Assembly: GCF_954871325.1 (NCBI RefSeq)
Contig: NC_088777.1
Coordinates: forward strand, 28,745,366 to 28,809,365
Direction of reading: 5' to 3'
DNA: 64,000 bases
Source of the DNA: Gordionus sp. m RMFG-2023
Taxonomy: Eukaryota > Nematomorpha > Gordioida > Chordodea > Parachordodidae
The notes below the pieces were generated by a model that did not search any database, was not told the DNA's origin, and saw nothing but the letters and a program-made list of their open reading frames with translations. Position 1 is the first letter of the stretch, and the number at the start of each line of letters is the position of its first letter. Below are positions 58,560-64,000 of this stretch, piece after piece. The position numbers and the translations under genes were made by a program.

Positions 58560-59545
58560 TAATAATAATGATTATGACAATTTGTCTCATTTATATGGGG
58601 CATCTTCACTGAAATTTTAATTTAACATGTTTACAATATCTATTTTTACCCATTTCCCTAAAAAAGTTCAAAAATAACGATTATGATAATTGTCACTTTC
58701 CTATGGTACATCTTTACTGAAATTTTAATTTAACATGTTTACGAAATATATTTTTACCCATTTGCCTTAAAAAAATTGAAAAAAGTTCAATAATGACGAT
58801 TATGAAAATTGTCACCTTCCTAGTGTACATCTTTATTGGAATTTTAATTTAACATATTTTCATAATATATTTTTACCCATTTGCCTTAAAAAAGTTCTAA
58901 AATGACGATTATGATAATTGTCACTTTCCTATGGTACATCTTCACTGAAATTTTATTTAACATGTATAAAATATATATTTTTACCCATTTGCCTTAAAAA
59001 AATTGAAAAAGTTCAAAAATAACGATTATGATAATTGTCACTTTCCTATGGTACATCTTCACTGAAATTTTAATTTAACATATTTGCAAAATATATTTTT
59101 ACCCATTTGGTTAAAAAAAATTAAAAAAAGTTCAAAAATGACAATTATAACAATTGTCACTTTCCTATGGTACATCTTCACTGAAATTTTAATTTAACAT
59201 GTGTACAAATTATATTTTTACCCATTTGCCTTAAAAAAATTGGAAAAAGTTCAAAAATGACGATTATGATAATTATCACTTTCCTAATTCTATGATACAT
59301 CTTCACTGAGATTTTTATTTAACATGTTTACAATATATATTAAAAAGTTCAAAAATAACGATGATGACAATTGTCACTTTCCTATGGTACATCTTCACTG
59401 AAATTTTAATTTAACATGTTTACAATATATGCCTTAAAAAAATTCAAAATAAATGATTATGACAATTGTCACTTTTCTATTACATCTTCACTGAAATTTT
59501 AATTTAACATTTTACAATAACTATTTTAACCATTTACATTAAAAA
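58560..59545 (-). repeat. Subterminal tandem array of giant hAT, right arm
   Basis: About nine units of 100-120 bp run TTGTCACTTTCCTATGGTAC, ATCTTCACTGAAATTTTAAT and TTTACCCATTTGCCTT. This is the reverse complement of the array at 42860-43860. The units next to the end are the most alike. Confidence 0.88.
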
Positions 59546-59855
59546 AACTCAAATAAGTTGGAGTCGTAACCCGGTGTTTGAATGTGAGTCGAAAAAACGA
59601 CCAAAACTTTGAGTTGGAGTCGAAAAAAATGACCCAAACTTCAAGTCTTAGTTGAAAAAAACGACCCAAACTTTGAGTCGGAATCGAAAAAACGACCCAT
59701 ATTTTGGGTCGAAGTCTTTTTTCGGCTTGGATACGGGTCGGATTGGCTAAACTCAAGTCGAGGTCGAAAAAAACGACCCAAACATTGAGTCGGGGTCGAA
59801 AAAACGACCCGACCTTTGGGTCGAGGTCGCGACTCACGGTGTTTTAACAACACTA
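59546..59855 (-). repeat. GAGTCG/ACGACCC block at right end of giant hAT
   Basis: About nine short repeats of AAAAAACGACCCAAACTTTG and GAGTCGGAGTCG-like words mirror the block at 42680-42850. Two overlapping minus-strand open frames (59526-59837 and 59641-59853, rich in PRLNVWVVFF-like repeats) are translations of this repeat, not genes. Confidence 0.8.
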
Positions 59856-59863
59856 CAGTTAAC

Positions 59864-61540
<1,677 letters not shown>

Positions 61541-64000
61541 GGGTCATTCCATGACAAATCAACCATGATTCGGCCGACCCCTTCGATTTTTTTTAAAAAT
61601 TTGGTAAACAAAGAAAGAGTAGTGTAGTTAAGAAATAGCCAAAATTTTAGCCTCGTATCATTTATATTTTTGGAAATATTAGGGTTCAAAGTGGCAAAAA
61701 TGACGTATTTTTACCATTATCTTCCTTCATTCAATTAAGCATATCTTAAAAACTACATAACTGTAAATAACAAATTTAATATCAAAATTACGTACAAAGA
61801 TTCTACTTTTAGATAAAAAAATTTTTAATTTTTTTTCCAATTTCCGGTCATTTTATTTAATATATAAGGACTAAAAACAATTTTTTGGAAATAATACGAC
61901 CTTCAATTTTTAAAAAAAATTTAGTAGACATTATTAAACTCTTCCTTTATATTTATATAAAAAAATTAATCTGGGACGCGGCCATCTTCATTCTCAAAAT
62001 CGATAAAAATGTTTAGAAAAGTGTATAAATATTGTCCCGAATGGGGGCGTCTTTGTATAAAATTATATTAATCAGTTTTTAATGGTTTTTCTTGGACTAT
62101 TTGATATAATTTAAAGGATTATTCATCTTGTAAGTGAAAATAACAATAAATGGGGCTTTCATTCAATTATAGAAATTGTCTATCGATAAAAGAAATTCAA
62201 TTTATTACTTTATTTATAATTTATTATAAAATTTTTTGCGCATATAACATATATTTAATGAATATTAATAAAATATGTTAAATTAAGTTTCGAGTTCTTG
62301 AATATATGAATCAGAATCTTGTGCATTTCATATATGGCGCCCTAAATATTAAAAAAATTGATATAATTTAAATTTAAAAATCTAATAAATAACTCACTTT
62401 TAAAAGATTCTAATTTTTTGGTAGCGCATTTACTTTCTTGTGACAACAATGTATAACTACGGCCAGTAGCAGTTAACAGTGAACTAATGTTAAGATATGA
62501 CATTTGGGCAAGTAAAGAGTGTCGTCTATACTTGGAAATGTAAAGGAATTAGAAGGTCCGGATGGGTTAAAAACTTGATATATATTTCTTCCTGCTTTTA
62601 ATTTTTCACTAAAACAAAGCTAACCACCAATTAGAATCATAAGAATACGTTAGGTATCCTGATATTTCTTCAATAATTATACTTTCATCATTATATGATA
62701 ACTATTCTATAGTACTTTCTATTGAATTGGAATACATTTTACTTTTAAATTGATGTAGATCTGTTTAAATCAAAGTGTGTATTTTGTGTGTTTCCAGGTA
62801 TAGATCTAGTTTTTGAAAATCTTTCCCTGAGTAATAGATTTTCGTAATCATAATTTATTTTGGTCATTTATTCAAAATATATTACATTAATATTTTCTTT
62901 ATTTAACTCATACAATTCATATGATGTGGTTATTTACTTTGAGTAAGGCCTTGTAAACTAGCTCTAGCGGCTAATTTTTTAACAGTGCCACCAATCCCAT
63001 CACAAACACTTTTCCCGAATATCAGAAAAATGCCATTTCGCCTGTACCCCGAAATCCATCTCATGATGGCAAATATTAATAAAATTTTTACGATTTTTAT
63101 CATCGGAAAAATAAAAAATTTTATTTGGCCTCTAAATTTTATTAATTAAAAAATTTACCAATGTTTTTTGAAATTATGTACTGCTATTGTATTGTGTTGC
63201 AAAGATTCGGATATCATTACATAATTTAGGCAACAAATATTGGTAAAATTATCTTTATAATATATAACAAAAGGGTGAGCAGTGGATTGAGCCCTATTTC
63301 AATGATAATTTTGTACTTCATCCTGAAGTATAAAGCTATAGTTTTCTTAAAAATCACATAAAATTAAATATTGGTCTTCGTCTAATTTCAATTTTAGATT
63401 GTTTTGATACAACGATTGTTGCGTTGAAATAAAAAAATGGAGTAATAAAGATTCCATTTTTTCAAAAAGGCATTGATAAATTCACCTACTGGTTTGGTTA
63501 TTGTTTCAAGAGTGGTTCTATCTACGGATAGCCATTGTTTGTATGTTATAAATTCGATGTCCTTAGAACGAAACAATATTTCTATTTGATCGCGTAAATG
63601 TGTTGACCCTGGACAATTATCACATTTGCCCATATAAACTGGATGGTTGAGGTGAATTACAAATTATTAAGTGTAAAATATGTTTGTATGTTTGAAAGGG
63701 CAACATATCATTGGGTAAATTTGATCCAATGATCATTAATTTAAAATTTTGGTGCTAGCTGCAATCACATACATGTGTACCACTACCTCCAACGAGTATA
63801 CAATTTTTGAGCGAATGCTTGCAAATTTCGAAAAACCAATTTTAACATCCAGGCATCATTTCTTTAAAAAATATATGAATTTCTTTCAAATTATCTAAAA
63901 TTAATCTCTTATGTATGGTATTCTCAGGGTTGGGCAAATTTTCAGAACATTGTATTCGGATACAGATACAGATACTTTATAAAATTTTGTATTTAAGATA
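61541..64000 (-). mobile_element. Long-TIR element, DFAENY/CDGIGG family, copy 2 (partial)
   Basis: It starts GGGTCATTCCATGACAAATC and TTCGGCCGACCCCTTCGAT, matching the ends of copy 1 (17531, 21643), with the same downstream TATCTTAAAAACTA-type word. The minus strand carries most of the family's protein. The other end lies beyond the window. It sits in RIOK2 intron 4. Confidence 0.82.
62330..63860 (-). pseudogene. DFAENY/CDGIGG-family protein, uncharacterised, most of gene
   Basis: From N to C on the minus strand the pieces are GFSKFASIRSKNCILVGGSG and THVCDCS (about 63760-63850). MGKCDNCPGSTHLRDQIEIL and FITYKQWLSVDRTTLETI follow at 63394-63633. Next come NYSFILQDEVQNYHWNRAQS and AHPFV (63300-63355), then FYFSDDKNRKNFINICHHEM (about 63070-63110). 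CDGIGGTVKKLAARASLQGL is at 62940-63000. The C-terminal NPSGPSNSFTFPSIDDTLYL with LPKCHILTL is at about 62500-62570. I recognise the motif order from uncharacterised proteins that are repeated in aphid, Hydra and mollusc genomes, but know no assigned function. Several frame shifts break it. Its conserved acidic motifs and its place inside long inverted repeats fit a transposase, which is inference. Confidence 0.72.

Larger units (their letters stand above)
42658..59855. mobile_element. Giant hAT-ended element, 17.2 kb with nested insertions
   Basis: The left end TAGTGTTGTTAATAGGCTTA and right end ...GTGTTTTAACAACACTA are flanked by an exact 8-bp duplication, CAGTTAAC (42650-42657, 59856-59863). 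Next to each end is a block of GACCCAAA(C/T)TTTGAGTCG-like words. Inside that, each side has roughly nine tandem units of about 115 bp, at 42860-43860 and, inverted, 58560-59545. The ends are therefore inverted repeats of over 1 kb. Subtracting the nested elements leaves about 6.4 kb of its own sequence. No transposase is visible, so it was probably moved by a relative. Confidence 0.88.

Noticed and set aside
59526-59853. Two overlapping minus-strand open frames rich in FFRPRL/VVFF repeats
   Set aside because: They are translations of the AAAAAACGACCC repeat block at the end of the giant hAT; the amino-acid repeats follow the DNA repeats exactly.

Overview
The window is about three-quarters A+T and reads as nuclear DNA of an invertebrate animal. 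It holds one recognisable host gene, the 5' part of the atypical protein kinase gene RIOK2, with GT-AG introns and an animal-like protein. Almost everything else is transposable-element DNA: many hAT elements, a Tc1/mariner-like element, a MULE, two Ty3/Gypsy fossils, and two copies of a long-TIR element coding for an uncharacterised animal protein family. The species cannot be fixed from this. The element types (ZMYM1-like hAT, ZSWIM-like MULE, the DFAENY/CDGIGG family) are common in arthropods, cnidarians and molluscs. Two RIOK2 introns are only 43 and 60 bp, while the third is 23.5 kb.

Layout. 1-2513: ZMYM1-type hAT transposase remnant. 3594-8040: hAT element with sequence-rich ends, holding two younger hAT insertions (5318-6470, 7645-7867). 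8041-10760: AT-rich DNA with a MITE piece and a small cluster of CCCCGGGTCTG motifs. 10760-12960: hAT remnant split by a 1.3-kb element with CACTGTG ends. 12965-17262: two 290-bp direct repeats around a whole-length 3.4-kb hAT (13381-16762). 17531-21643: a long-TIR element of the DFAENY/CDGIGG family, with a hAT inside it (18449-20215) and a MITE inside that. 23920-26795: a minisatellite of about 41-bp units, split by a 1.07-kb hAT. 26800-28380: Ty3/Gypsy fossil. 28844-30673: MULE/ZSWIM-type transposase remnant. 32645-36257: a fold-back hAT. 37249-61389: RIOK2 exons 1-4. 61541 to the end: a second DFAENY/CDGIGG element.

The RIOK2 intron between Ser107 and Asp108 codons (37674-61199) holds a chain of insertions whose order can be read from target-site duplications. 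A 17.2-kb hAT-ended element (42658-59855, duplication CAGTTAAC) contains another hAT (46135-56216, GTTATACA). That contains a Tc1/mariner-like element (about 46562-53810, TA), which contains a 5.4-kb hAT (47021-52440, TTGGTACC). Eleven hAT-type elements in the window have an 8-bp duplication that can be read on both sides, ten exact and one with a single mismatch, so the boundaries are unusually firm.

A recurring theme is a family of hAT elements that share a TAGTG(T)TGTTAA terminus but carry different palindrome-rich subterminal arrays. These look like diverging binding sites for related transposases.
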